Of a stretch of DNA of 7,051 nucleotides, positions 1-6,752 are shown in pieces. Source of the DNA: an uncultured Clostridia bacterium (GTDB lineage: Bacteria > Bacillota > Clostridia > TANB77 > CAG-508). Every line of letters starts with the position of its first letter. Within the stretch, counting starts at the first letter, position 1. Location of the stretch: positions 1 through 7,051 of the forward strand of contig CAKPGS010000043.1 of assembly GCA_934155165.1 (NCBI GenBank), given 5' to 3'. The notes under the pieces were generated by a model, which saw only the letters and a list, made by a program, of their open reading frames with translations, was not told the DNA's origin and searched no databases. Both the position numbers and the translations under genes were made by a program.

Positions 1-13
1 ATAGCCCTAATAC

Positions 14-259
14 TTATGGACTATCAAAGTCTATTTCTACATCAATTTCATTTTTTATAAGTTTTCGTATTTCTTCTATTTCTTTATTTTTTAATACTTT
101 CCCGGTAACAAATATTGGAGTTTTGTCATCTTTATATAAGTTTTTTAACTCTGGTAATTTTTTTCTTAGTACTTTTAGTATTTCTTTGTATTCACTTTTT
201 TCATTTAGTGTTATTGTTAACTCATCTTTTTTTAATTTTATTTCTACTACTTGAGACAT
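14..259 (-). CDS. minC: Septum site-determining protein MinC, N-terminal domain only (apparently truncated)
   Basis: The 81-residue product matches the MinC N-terminal domain: an initial beta strand (VVEIKLKKDELTITL, residues 4–18), a helix (about 22–35), a central strand (IFVTG, 49–53) and a helix ending in EIDVEIDF (71–78). In the family this domain inhibits FtsZ polymerisation, while a C-terminal beta-helix domain of over 100 residues dimerises and binds MinD. Here the frame ends in TAA right after DFDSP, where the inter-domain linker would begin. The four codons past the stop (13 down to 2) stay open and read V-L-G-L, which resembles a linker. The ATG at 257–259 follows TAGAAAGGA (269–277), whose first three bases are the stop codon of the PBP gene. 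It is the last visible gene of the mre operon, where minC-minD usually follow the PBP in Clostridia. Family assignment is good. Whether the stop is real, a nonsense mutation or an edge error cannot be decided here. Confidence 0.8.
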   Translation of the reverse strand: MSQVVEIKLKKDELTITLNEKSEYKEILKVLRKKLPELKNLYKDDKTPIFVTGKVLKNKEIEEIRKLIKNEIDVEIDFDSP

Positions 260-274
260 TTTTTTACATCCTTT

Positions 275-2359
275 CTATCTAAAGCTTTCTGTATATGGTA
301 TAGAAGTTACATCTTCTTGTACTTGTTCTATGTTCATTCCAAAATATTGCTCTATTATCTCTTTAACTGCTTCTGCAGTATAATAACCGTGTCCACCGTT
401 TTCAACTAATACTACAACTGCTATTTGTGGATCGTTAAATGGTGCAAATCCAACGAACCAGGCATTTACTTTTCCTGTAGAGGTTTCGGCTGAACCTGTT
501 TTTCCTCCAACACTTATTGCAAAGTTTTTAAATATACTGTAGGCTGTTCCTCCTTGGTCATCTGTAACAGATTCCATTCCATCTAAAACTGCTCTTAAGT
601 TTTCTTGTGATATTGATATGTCTTCACTTTCTTCTGCTTTTATTCCTGCTTTTTCATTTATTAAATTTTGTATTTCTTCTTTAGAAACTTCTGTGCCATC
701 TGAATTTATAATTCTTTCTACTATTGTTGGTTGTATTTTGTTTCCTCCATTTGCCAACATACTTATATATTTTGCTATTTGTACTAGTGAGAATGAGTTA
801 TAACTTTGTCCTATTGCTGCTGATAAAGTTTCTCCTGCATACCATTGTTCATGATATAAATTTTGTTTTGTTTCTTTTGATGCAAGTGTTCCTGCTGTTT
901 CGTTTGGAAGTCCAATTCCTGTTTTTGTTCCAAGTCCAAAGTATTTTGCATATTTAACCAAAGTGTCTATTCCCATTCTATCTGCTGTTTCATAGAAGAA
1001 ATAGTTACATGAATGTTGAATTGCTCCTGAAACATTAAGTCTTCCGTGTCCTCTATGATAGTCTGTATATATCCAACATTTTGGATTTGTGTATTTAGGA
1101 TACACTCCTGTATCATTTATTGTTTCTTTTGTTGTAATTGCTCCAGATTCGAGTCCTGCTATTGCTGTTACCATTTTGAAAATTGAACCTGGGGCATATG
1201 CTGTTTGCATTGTTTTATTTACTTGAGGTGTATCTTCTGTATTATACTTTTCCCAGTTTTCTGCACTTATTCCTCCTACAAAGTCTTGTGGATTAAAGTC
1301 TGGATAACTTGCCATTGAAAGAACTTCTCCTGTTTTTACATTCATTACTATTGCTGCACCTGAGTTTGTTTCATATCTTTTTCCAAATCCACCACTGTTT
1401 ATTTTTTGTATGTTGTTAGCTAGGGCTTGTTCCGTAACTTTTTGTAGGTTGGCATCTATTGTTAGTACAACATCGCTTCCTTCTACTGCATCTTGTGTAA
1501 CATATTCTTCTGTATTTGTTCCATCAACTGACATATCTATTTGTTTTGTTCCATCTTGTCCTTTTAGGTATTTTTCAAATAAATATTCTATTCCTGTTTT
1601 TCCTATATAATCGTTTGTGTTATATCCATCTTTTACTTCTGAAATTTTTCCTATTGTACCAACAACGTGTGAAGCTAGATTTCCGGATGTATATTCTCTA
1701 ATTGGTTCGACTACTACACTAACACCTGGAAAGTTTTCACTTCTTTCATTAAATTCTAGTGCACTTTCTCTGCTTATGCCGTTTGAAATTTTAATTGATT
1801 TTGTTGTACTGTATCCATCTTGTAGAATTTGATATCTTATTGCTAGTATTTTTCTTACTTGGTTTATGTCCTCATATTGTATTTCATATTTCTTTTTTAA
1901 TGCTTCTATACTTTGTTCTGGCGTGTAATCTTCTTCTAATTTCATTTTCTTTTTCCAGTTTACTGCTTTTTCTTCAGAATCAAAGTCGAAATATAATTCT
2001 CCATTTTCATTTATTTTTATTGGAAATGAGTCTTTATAACTATCTCCGTTTTTTTCCAATACTTCTATAATATTTAATATTGTTGTATTTAAGGTTTGAT
2101 TATCATTTTTACTTTTGTATAATTCTAGGCTAAAGCCCATGCTGTTACCAACTATTTCGTTACCGTTTCTATCTAATATTGATCCACGTGCGGCTACTGC
2201 TGTACTTTCTCTTGTAAGTCTTGTATTTGATTGTTCTCTATATTCTTCTCCATGTATTATTTGAAGATTAAAAAGTTGTAATAACAATATTATACCTAAA
2301 ATATAAATAACTGTTGTTAATGAGTTAAATCTTAATTTTATATTTGGTTTTCCTTTCAA
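275..2359 (-). CDS. mrdA: Penicillin-binding protein 2 (class B elongation transpeptidase)
   Basis: This 694-residue protein is a monofunctional D,D-transpeptidase that cross-links lateral-wall peptidoglycan with the MreBCD/RodA machinery. A single N-terminal membrane helix (about 13–34) anchors it, with the catalytic part outside. The class B dimerisation domain carries RGSILDRNG (58–66). Residues about 85–190 form a charged insert before the conserved region resumes at PGVSVVVEP (211–219). The transpeptidase domain has all three active-site motifs: SIFK (392–395, nucleophile S392), SCN (450–452) and KTGSA (620–624). No catalytic residue is missing. The start is TTG (2357–2359): a GGAAG site lies 7 bases upstream, no in-frame ATG occurs before residue 75, and starting there would remove the membrane anchor. 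It sits 29 bases after mreD and 15 before minC. mrdA is used because of the context between mreD and minC; another class B PBP name would be equally defensible by sequence alone. Confidence 0.93.
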   Translation of the reverse strand: MKGKPNIKLRFNSLTTVIYILGIILLLQLFNLQIIHGEEYREQSNTRLTRESTAVAARGSILDRNGNEIVGNSMGFSLELYKSKNDNQTLNTTILNIIEVLEKNGDSYKDSFPIKINENGELYFDFDSEEKAVNWKKKMKLEEDYTPEQSIEALKKKYEIQYEDINQVRKILAIRYQILQDGYSTTKSIKISNGISRESALEFNERSENFPGVSVVVEPIREYTSGNLASHVVGTIGKISEVKDGYNTNDYIGKTGIEYLFEKYLKGQDGTKQIDMSVDGTNTEEYVTQDAVEGSDVVLTIDANLQKVTEQALANNIQKINSGGFGKRYETNSGAAIVMNVKTGEVLSMASYPDFNPQDFVGGISAENWEKYNTEDTPQVNKTMQTAYAPGSIFKMVTAIAGLESGAITTKETINDTGVYPKYTNPKCWIYTDYHRGHGRLNVSGAIQHSCNYFFYETADRMGIDTLVKYAKYFGLGTKTGIGLPNETAGTLASKETKQNLYHEQWYAGETLSAAIGQSYNSFSLVQIAKYISMLANGGNKIQPTIVERIINSDGTEVSKEEIQNLINEKAGIKAEESEDISISQENLRAVLDGMESVTDDQGGTAYSIFKNFAISVGGKTGSAETSTGKVNAWFVGFAPFNDPQIAVVVLVENGGHGYYTAEAVKEIIEQYFGMNIEQVQEDVTSIPYTESFR

Positions 2360-2388
2360 ATCTTCACTTCCTTTTTTAGTTTTTATAT

Positions 2389-2922
2389 TTAATAATAACG
2401 TGTTAAAATTTTGTTTTCTTTAAACATGTCTTGTACTCCAAAGCCAGCTTTTTGTATTGTTGGATATAAAATTATTGTTAAAATTGCATTATAAATAATT
2501 TCTATTATAGCTTTTCTTAAAAAAATTAGCATTTCCCATGAATATGAGAATATCATTGCATTTGTAATATATGAAGCTAGTTCAAATATAAAGGTTGATA
2601 CAATGACCATTCCTACTATTGTTATTTTGCTATCTTTTGAAAAGTTTTTATCTAATATTCCTCCAAATATTCCTATTGCTCCATACATTATTGCAGAGAC
2701 CCCTACTTTTTTGCTTATAAAAATATCAATTAACAAGCCAAATATAACACCAAATGTTAATCCATATATTCTGCCTGCAAATAGCCCTATAAATAGAACA
2801 AACATTACTATTAGGTTTGGCTTTACTCCAGCTATTGTAAACCAAGAGAAAAAGTTGGATTGTAGTAGGTATATTACAATAAAGGAAAAGAATGCTATAA
2901 TTGCTAATAATACCTTTTTCAT
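2389..2922 (-). CDS. mreD: Rod shape-determining protein MreD
   Basis: This is a 177-residue polytopic membrane protein with about six hydrophobic segments (roughly 4–20, 37–50, 53–69, 74–90, 100–123 and 136–155). MreD links MreC and the elongation PBP/RodA complex in the membrane. Recognisable family features are KPNLI (34–38) after the first helix, and the Gly-rich stretch GVIFGLLIDIF (58–68) with its conserved Gly and Asp. The length is normal for Firmicute MreD. The ATG at 2920–2922 is preceded by an extended Shine-Dalgarno sequence (TAGAAAGGAG, 2933–2942) whose first three bases are the mreC stop codon, leaving 17 bases between the genes. MreD proteins diverge strongly, so position between mreC and the PBP gene adds much of the certainty. 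Confidence 0.92.
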   Translation of the reverse strand: MKKVLLAIIAFFSFIVIYLLQSNFFSWFTIAGVKPNLIVMFVLFIGLFAGRIYGLTFGVIFGLLIDIFISKKVGVSAIMYGAIGIFGGILDKNFSKDSKITIVGMVIVSTFIFELASYITNAMIFSYSWEMLIFLRKAIIEIIYNAILTIILYPTIQKAGFGVQDMFKENKILTRYY

Positions 2923-2939
2923 TTATACTTCACTCCTTT

Positions 2940-3755
2940 CTATTGCATTACAACTAATACTGTATCTAATTTTTTGAAATCTACAGCTGTTTCAACTATT
3001 GCATATCTATCTGTTATATTACTTTTGTTTACTATTTTTTTTATTGTTCCAACAAATATTCCCTTTGGATATATTCCGCCCAATCCAGATGTTTCTATGC
3101 TATCGTTTTCAACTAAATTTGCATCTGTTGGTATATAGGTTGCTTTTATTCCATTTGTTTCATCTAAAGTTCCTTTTACTATAATGCTATCTTTTGAGCT
3201 TGTTATAGTGCAACTTACTGAGCTTGCAGGATCTACTATTGTTTGCACTTTTGATGAGTTCTTGCTTACTGAGATAACGTGTCCAACTAATCCTTTATCT
3301 GAGATTACTGTCATATCTACTTTTATTCCATCATCTGAACCTATATTTATTATAATATCACTACTGTAATTGCTTATATCTCTATCTATAACATATGCTG
3401 GTTTTGTTTTATATTCTGTATATTTATCTGATAAATTTAATTCCTCTTTTAAAGTTTCATTTTCTGCTTTTATCATTTCTAGTTCACGTAGTGATTCTTC
3501 TAATTGGCTGTTTTTATTTTTTAAATCTTCATTTTCTTGTTTTAAATTACTTATATTAGTAAAAAATGCATCATTTCCAGATATTTTATTTTTTAAATAA
3601 GTTAATCCATTTTGAATTGGTACAACTAAAGAGCTTACCGTATTTCCTACATATGAGAACTTTTCTATTTTTATATTTGAAACGAACACTAATATAATTA
3701 GTATTATTATTGTTATTATTATCCCAAACAAGCTTGTTCTATTGTTTCTTTGCAT
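2940..3755 (-). CDS. mreC: Rod shape-determining protein MreC
   Basis: This 271-residue bitopic protein has one N-terminal membrane helix (about 8–26), then an extracytoplasmic coiled coil (about 67–107, rich in Leu, Glu, Lys and Asn) and a beta-barrel region (about 118–270). Family motifs include GLVGHV (155–160) and TSGLGGIYPKGIFVGTI (222–238). MreC forms dimers or filaments outside the membrane and couples the MreB cytoskeleton to the elongation PBP, encoded two genes on. The ATG at 3753–3755 has an AAGGT site five bases upstream (3761–3765), and mreB ends 18 bases before it. The length and domain order are ordinary, and nothing suggests truncation. Confidence 0.95.
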   Translation of the reverse strand: MQRNNRTSLFGIIITIIILIILVFVSNIKIEKFSYVGNTVSSLVVPIQNGLTYLKNKISGNDAFFTNISNLKQENEDLKNKNSQLEESLRELEMIKAENETLKEELNLSDKYTEYKTKPAYVIDRDISNYSSDIIINIGSDDGIKVDMTVISDKGLVGHVISVSKNSSKVQTIVDPASSVSCTITSSKDSIIVKGTLDETNGIKATYIPTDANLVENDSIETSGLGGIYPKGIFVGTIKKIVNKSNITDRYAIVETAVDFKKLDTVLVVMQ

Positions 3756-3773
3756 TTTTTACCTTCTTTCTAT

Positions 3774-4808
3774 TTACATTCTTTTACGTGAGTTTATTAA
3801 AACTTTTTTTAGCTTTTCTAAATCTTCCAAAGTTTTTCCCGTTCCTCTTACAACTGAATCTAATGGATTATCAGCAATATAAACTGGCATTCCTGTTTTT
3901 TCGCTTAATAGTTTGTCCAAATTTTTTATTAAAGCCCCTCCACCAGCTAGTACTATTCCTTTTTCTGCAATGTCTGATGCAAGTTCTGGTGGTGTTTTCT
4001 CTAAAGTGTTTTTTACTATTTCAATTATTTCGTATATAGAGTATTTTATTGCTTCTTCTATTTGGGTTGAATTTACTGTTATATTCTTTGGTAACCCTGT
4101 GCCTAAATCTCTTCCTTTTACTTCCATTTCTTCTACTGTCATTAATGGAATTGCACATCCAATTTGTTTTTTTATTTGTTCTGCTGTTGTTTCTCCAATA
4201 GCTAAGTTGTATTCTCTTTTTATATAATTTACTATATCTTCATCTAATTCATCTCCTGCAACTCTAAGCGAATTGCTAACTACTATTCCTCCTAAAGATA
4301 TTACTGCTACCTCTGTAGTTCCTCCTCCTATGTCTACTACTATGCTTCCACTAGGTTCTTCTACGTTTAAGTTTGCTCCTATTGCTGCTGCCATTGGTTC
4401 TTCCATTAAGTATACTTCTTTTGCTCCTGCTTGCATTATGGCTTCTTCCACTGCTCTTTCTTCAACTTCTGTTATTCCTGATGGAACTCCTACAACAACT
4501 CTTGGTCTTCCTGAATTATATTTTTCATTTACTTTTTTTAGTAGGTTTTTAAGTAATAGTTCTGTAGCTGTAAAGTCAGCTATTACTCCATCTTTCATTG
4601 GTCTAACTGCTTTTATTCTTTCTGGCGTTCTTCCTAGCATTTCTTTTGCTTCATCTCCTGTTGCTAGTATTCCACCAGTTTCTCTATCTATAGCTACAAC
4701 AGATGGTTCATTAAGTACTATTCCTTTTCCTTTTACTGTTACTAGTATATTGGCTGTTCCTAAATCTATTCCAATATCTTTTGATGTCAAATTTAAAAAA
4801 TTAAACAT
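3774..4808 (-). CDS. mreB: Rod shape-determining protein MreB (bacterial actin)
   Basis: This 344-residue actin-fold ATPase is full length for MreB. The nucleotide-binding elements are clear: phosphate-1 loop DIGIDLGTAN (11–20), the catalytic-glutamate region MEEPMAAAIGA (135–145, likely E137), phosphate-2 loop VVDIGGGTTEVAV (157–169) and the adenosine motif IVLAGGGALI (285–294). The hydrophobic N terminus (MFNFLN) could contribute to membrane binding, as known for some MreB proteins. MreB forms short membrane-associated filaments that move with wall synthesis and set rod shape. The ATG at 4806–4808 follows an AGAAAGGAAG-type ribosome site, and radC ends 19 bases upstream. A paralogue such as Mbl is possible, but the context directly before mreC and mreD favours mreB. 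Confidence 0.97.
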   Translation of the reverse strand: MFNFLNLTSKDIGIDLGTANILVTVKGKGIVLNEPSVVAIDRETGGILATGDEAKEMLGRTPERIKAVRPMKDGVIADFTATELLLKNLLKKVNEKYNSGRPRVVVGVPSGITEVEERAVEEAIMQAGAKEVYLMEEPMAAAIGANLNVEEPSGSIVVDIGGGTTEVAVISLGGIVVSNSLRVAGDELDEDIVNYIKREYNLAIGETTAEQIKKQIGCAIPLMTVEEMEVKGRDLGTGLPKNITVNSTQIEEAIKYSIYEIIEIVKNTLEKTPPELASDIAEKGIVLAGGGALIKNLDKLLSEKTGMPVYIADNPLDSVVRGTGKTLEDLEKLKKVLINSRKRM

Positions 4809-4827
4809 GTATTTTCTTCCTTTCTCT

Positions 4828-5526
4828 TTATTTATTAGATTTCAGTAGCTTAGAAAAAATACTAGAATATTTTTCATCTCCAATTACTATATGATCTAGT
4901 AATTGTATTCCTAGCATTTCTGCAGCATCATATATTTTTTCGGTTGTTATATAGTCACTTTTACTTGGTGTAGGATCTCCTGAAGGATGATTATGTGCTA
5001 ATATTATTTTGGGTGCTCCCATTTTTATTGCATCTACTAGTGCTTCCTTTGGTTCTATTAGTGCATAATTTGAGCCACCTAGTGAAATGTCTTTTATTTT
5101 TAAAACTTCGTTTTTGTTATTTAGTATTAGTATTTTTGCAATTTCTCTTATTTCGAATTTCATTTCTTGCATTAATAGCTTTGCTGCATCTTCTGAATCT
5201 CTGATTTTTATATTTATTTTTTCTATAGGTCTATTCATTCTTTTTGCTAATTCACATACTGCTTTTAATTGAATTGCTTTTACTTTTCCAATTCCTTTTA
5301 CTTTAATTAGTTCTTCGATTGATAAGTCTTGTAAAAATCTGAGCATTCCTGTTTTATTATTTTTTTCTAAACTTAGTATCTTTTGTGCTATTTCCACAGA
5401 TGTGTTTTCCTTTGTTCCTGATTTAATTATTATAGCTAATAGTTCTGCATTTGATAGGAATTTTTCTCCATACATTTCTAATTTTTCATAAGGTCTTTCT
5501 GAAGATGGTAATTCTTTTATTCTCAT
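4828..5526 (-). CDS. radC: RadC family JAMM/MPN-domain protein
   Basis: This 232-residue protein has the usual RadC layout. An N-terminal helical region with a helix-hairpin-helix-like motif (IKVKGIGKVKAIQLKA, 74–89) is followed by an MPN/JAMM domain. The zinc-binding signature is intact: HNHPSGDPTPSKSD (178–191) supplies H178, H180 and D191, and E161 in the PKEA segment is the likely catalytic glutamate. The family is named for DNA repair, but that role is disputed and its biochemical function is not settled. A zinc-dependent hydrolase activity is suggested by the fold only. It commonly lies directly before mreB in Firmicutes, as here (19-base gap), without a proven role in shape. The ATG at 5524–5526 has AGAAAGGA six bases upstream. 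Confidence 0.95.
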   Translation of the reverse strand: MRIKELPSSERPYEKLEMYGEKFLSNAELLAIIIKSGTKENTSVEIAQKILSLEKNNKTGMLRFLQDLSIEELIKVKGIGKVKAIQLKAVCELAKRMNRPIEKINIKIRDSEDAAKLLMQEMKFEIREIAKILILNNKNEVLKIKDISLGGSNYALIEPKEALVDAIKMGAPKIILAHNHPSGDPTPSKSDYITTEKIYDAAEMLGIQLLDHIVIGDEKYSSIFSKLLKSNK

Positions 5527-5562
5527 ATAAGGTCCTTTCTGCTCCCTATTCCCCCTATATAA

Positions 5563-5823
5563 CTACATAACTTTTTTGTATACAAATATTGCGATAAACA
5601 TTCCAATTATACTTGCTACATTTATTTTTATCATTAGGGCAAATGTAAGTGTTAATACACTTAGGTTTAATACAAATGGAGTTTGCAAACCAAATTCTTG
5701 TCCATATCCTAGCCACCATAGTCCATTTATGTTTTTGGTTATTTCTCCTATAAGTCCTCCTAGTACTAATCCTGCAAATATAAATAGTATTAGTATCCAT
5801 ATGCTTTTATCTTTAGTAGCCAT
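5563..5823 (-). CDS. DUF4321 family small membrane protein
   Basis: This 86-residue protein has two strongly hydrophobic stretches: about 8–27, ending in GGLIGE (22–27), and about 67–82, followed by a Lys-containing tail. Between them is an aromatic loop, GLWWLGYGQEFGL (34–46), and a further hydrophobic strand or re-entrant segment (50–65). This pattern and the position just before radC-mreB match the DUF4321 family of Clostridia, whose function is unknown. The start at 5821–5823 is chosen because AAGGAGGAG (5828–5836) precedes it at proper distance. A longer in-frame start (5910) would put the first codons inside the operon promoter and add a basic, unconserved N terminus. It is the first gene of the operon, 36 bases before radC. 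A role as membrane partner of the elongation machinery is only an inference from co-transcription. Confidence 0.85.
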   Translation of the reverse strand: MATKDKSIWILILFIFAGLVLGGLIGEITKNINGLWWLGYGQEFGLQTPFVLNLSVLTLTFALMIKINVASIIGMFIAIFVYKKVM

Positions 5824-5881
5824 TTTTCTCCTCCTTTTTTTCTTACGGAAATATGTTTTTTGTGTTTTTTTCGCTTTTAGT

Positions 5882-5910
5882 ATTATATATGCTAATGGCA
5901 TTTTTTTCAA
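5882..5910 (-). promoter_or_regulatory. Sigma-A-type promoter of the DUF4321-radC-mre-min operon
   Basis: The minus strand reads TTGAAA (5905–5910), a 17-base spacer and TATAAT (5882–5887). The match is 5 of 6 at -35 and 6 of 6 at -10 with ideal spacing. Transcription would begin near 5875, giving a leader of about 50 bases before the DUF4321 ATG. All downstream genes follow with gaps of 36 bases or less and no visible terminator, so this promoter probably serves the whole operon. Internal promoters cannot be excluded. Confidence 0.8.
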
Positions 5911-5960
5911 GAAATTTTTTAATTATTTACAAATTTATATTTATTTTTTATTTCTTATGT

Positions 5961-5988
5961 GTTATATTTCTTTTACACCATTTTTCAA
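5961..5988 (-). promoter_or_regulatory. Possible second, upstream promoter for the same operon
   Basis: On the minus strand TTGAAA (5983–5988) is followed after 16 bases by TATAAC (5961–5966), matching 5 of 6 at each element. The start would be near 5954, giving a leader of about 130 bases before DUF4321. In such A+T-rich DNA chance matches are common, so this is a weaker candidate than the promoter at 5882–5910. Confidence 0.35.
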
Positions 5989-6027
5989 AGCTTACATATT
6001 ATATATAAATTTCCAATAATTACTCGT

Positions 6028-6055
6028 TTTATATTTGAGAATTTTAATGTATAAT
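6028..6055 (+). promoter_or_regulatory. Probable promoter of the mecA-like gene
   Basis: A perfect -10 box TATAAT lies at 6050–6055. The best -35 at permitted spacing is TTTATA (6028–6033, 4 of 6, 16-base spacer). Transcription would begin near 6062, leaving a leader of about 26 bases that just contains the AGGAGG ribosome site. A better-looking TTGAGA at 6035–6040 is only 9 bases from the -10 and does not fit. No CtsR-type direct-repeat operator was seen here. Confidence 0.55.
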
Positions 6056-6070
6056 TATTATAAAGGGTTT

Positions 6071-6077
6071 AGGAGGT
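6071..6077 (+). promoter_or_regulatory. Strong ribosome binding site of mecA, unusually spaced
   Basis: AGGAGGT is a near-consensus Shine-Dalgarno site. The conserved MecA start (ATG 6088) lies 11 bases after its last G at 6076, somewhat far. Two other ATGs (6078 and 6081) sit between, in another frame, and open a six-codon frame ending at TGA 6096–6098 that overlaps the mecA start. Confidence 0.8.
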
Positions 6078-6087
6078 ATGATGCAAA

Positions 6088-6714
6088 ATGAAATTTGAAA
6101 AACTAAGTGAAAATAAATTAAGAATAACTCTTAATATAAGAGATTTGGCAGATAAAGATATAGATTATCATTCTTTTATGTCTAATTCAGTTGATACTCA
6201 GAAGTTATTTTTAGATATGCTCGAAAAGGCTGAAGAAGAAGTTGGCTTTAAAACAAAGAATTATAAAATTATGATTGAGGCTGTTGTTACCTCTACTGGT
6301 GAATTTATTGTTACTGTTACTCGTTCACTTCCTGATAGTGTAGAACATTTACCAAAAAAGAAAACCTTTAAAACTAAGAGAAAGTCTGTAAATTCTTTAA
6401 ATAATAAAATAATATATTCTTTTAATTCTTTTGATGATTTTTGCTTATTTTGTAATTCTTTAGATAAAAATATAGTAAAAAATCTTAGTAAAATTTCTAA
6501 AGATATTACTTTACATCTCTTTAAAAATACATATTATTTATTAATTGAGAATTCAAATACAAATTATGTTTATACTAAATCTTTAATTAATTATGTTGCA
6601 GAATTTGGAACATATTCACACAATTCTCATATTTTGTGTTATGAATTAAGTGAGTATGGCAAATTGATTTTTAAAAATAATGCTATTAAATTGTGTTTAA
6701 AATATTTTAGTTAA
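6088..6714 (+). CDS. mecA: MecA-family adaptor protein (ClpC adaptor / competence regulator type)
   Basis: This 208-residue protein has the two-domain layout of MecA adaptors. The N-terminal domain (about 1–80) begins MKFEKLSENKLRITL and contains the family's helix-rich VDTQKLFLDMLEKAEEEVGF (35–54) and EAVVTSTGEFIVTVTRS (64–80). A Lys-rich linker (about 87–105) follows. The C-terminal domain (about 107–208) starts at KIIYSFNSFDDF and ends with LSEYGKLIFKNNAIKLC (187–203), the most recognisable block. In Bacillus the N domain binds substrates such as ComK and the C domain binds ClpC and activates proteolysis. Substrates here are unknown, and a competence role should not be assumed in this lineage. 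The start at 6088 is set by the family-typical N terminus. The gene is divergent from the mre operon, likely monocistronic, and ends at a hairpin terminator. Confidence 0.88.
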   Translation: MKFEKLSENKLRITLNIRDLADKDIDYHSFMSNSVDTQKLFLDMLEKAEEEVGFKTKNYKIMIEAVVTSTGEFIVTVTRSLPDSVEHLPKKKTFKTKRKSVNSLNNKIIYSFNSFDDFCLFCNSLDKNIVKNLSKISKDITLHLFKNTYYLLIENSNTNYVYTKSLINYVAEFGTYSHNSHILCYELSEYGKLIFKNNAIKLCLKYFS

Positions 6715-6725
6715 AATTTTATATC

Positions 6726-6752
6726 AAAAAAACGACCCTTGGTCGTTTTTTT
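6726..6752. terminator. Bidirectional intrinsic terminator between mecA and the M23 gene
   Basis: CGACC (6733–6737) pairs with GGTCG (6741–6745) around a three-base loop. It is flanked by seven A (6726–6732) and seven T (6746–6752), which extend the stem or act as a U-tract in either direction. It begins 11 bases after the mecA stop (6712–6714). On the other strand its last bases (6751–6752) overlap the TAA stop of the M23 gene at 6751–6753, so one compact element can serve both converging genes. Confidence 0.92.

Noticed and set aside
1410..2070. Several 60–90 residue plus-strand frames opposite the PBP gene
   Set aside because: Hydrophobic Leu/Phe-rich translations are what T-rich antisense DNA gives; there is no start signal and the minus-strand gene explains the region.
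4273..4848. 191-residue open frame on the plus strand opposite mreB
   Set aside because: It is antisense to a fully conserved mreB, has low-complexity Ser/Thr/Pro/Ile composition produced by reading the opposite strand, and no ribosome site or family resemblance.
5824..5910. A 29-residue N-terminal extension of the DUF4321 gene starting at 5910
   Set aside because: The extension overlaps the -35 and -10 boxes and the leader, and a strong AAGGAGGAG site precedes the ATG at 5823.
5576..6019. 147-residue plus-strand frame across DUF4321 and the intergenic region
   Set aside because: It is a shadow frame: antisense to a recognised family and running through two promoter candidates, with no ribosome site.
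6051..6061. Perfect palindrome ATAAT-T-ATTAT at the mecA -10 box
   Set aside because: It consists only of A and T and overlaps the -10 sequence; such short palindromes are expected by chance in this composition.
5911..6087. Search for a riboswitch, small RNA or T-box in the divergent intergenic region
   Set aside because: No G/C-containing stem long enough to support an RNA structure was seen; the region is plain A+T-rich promoter DNA.
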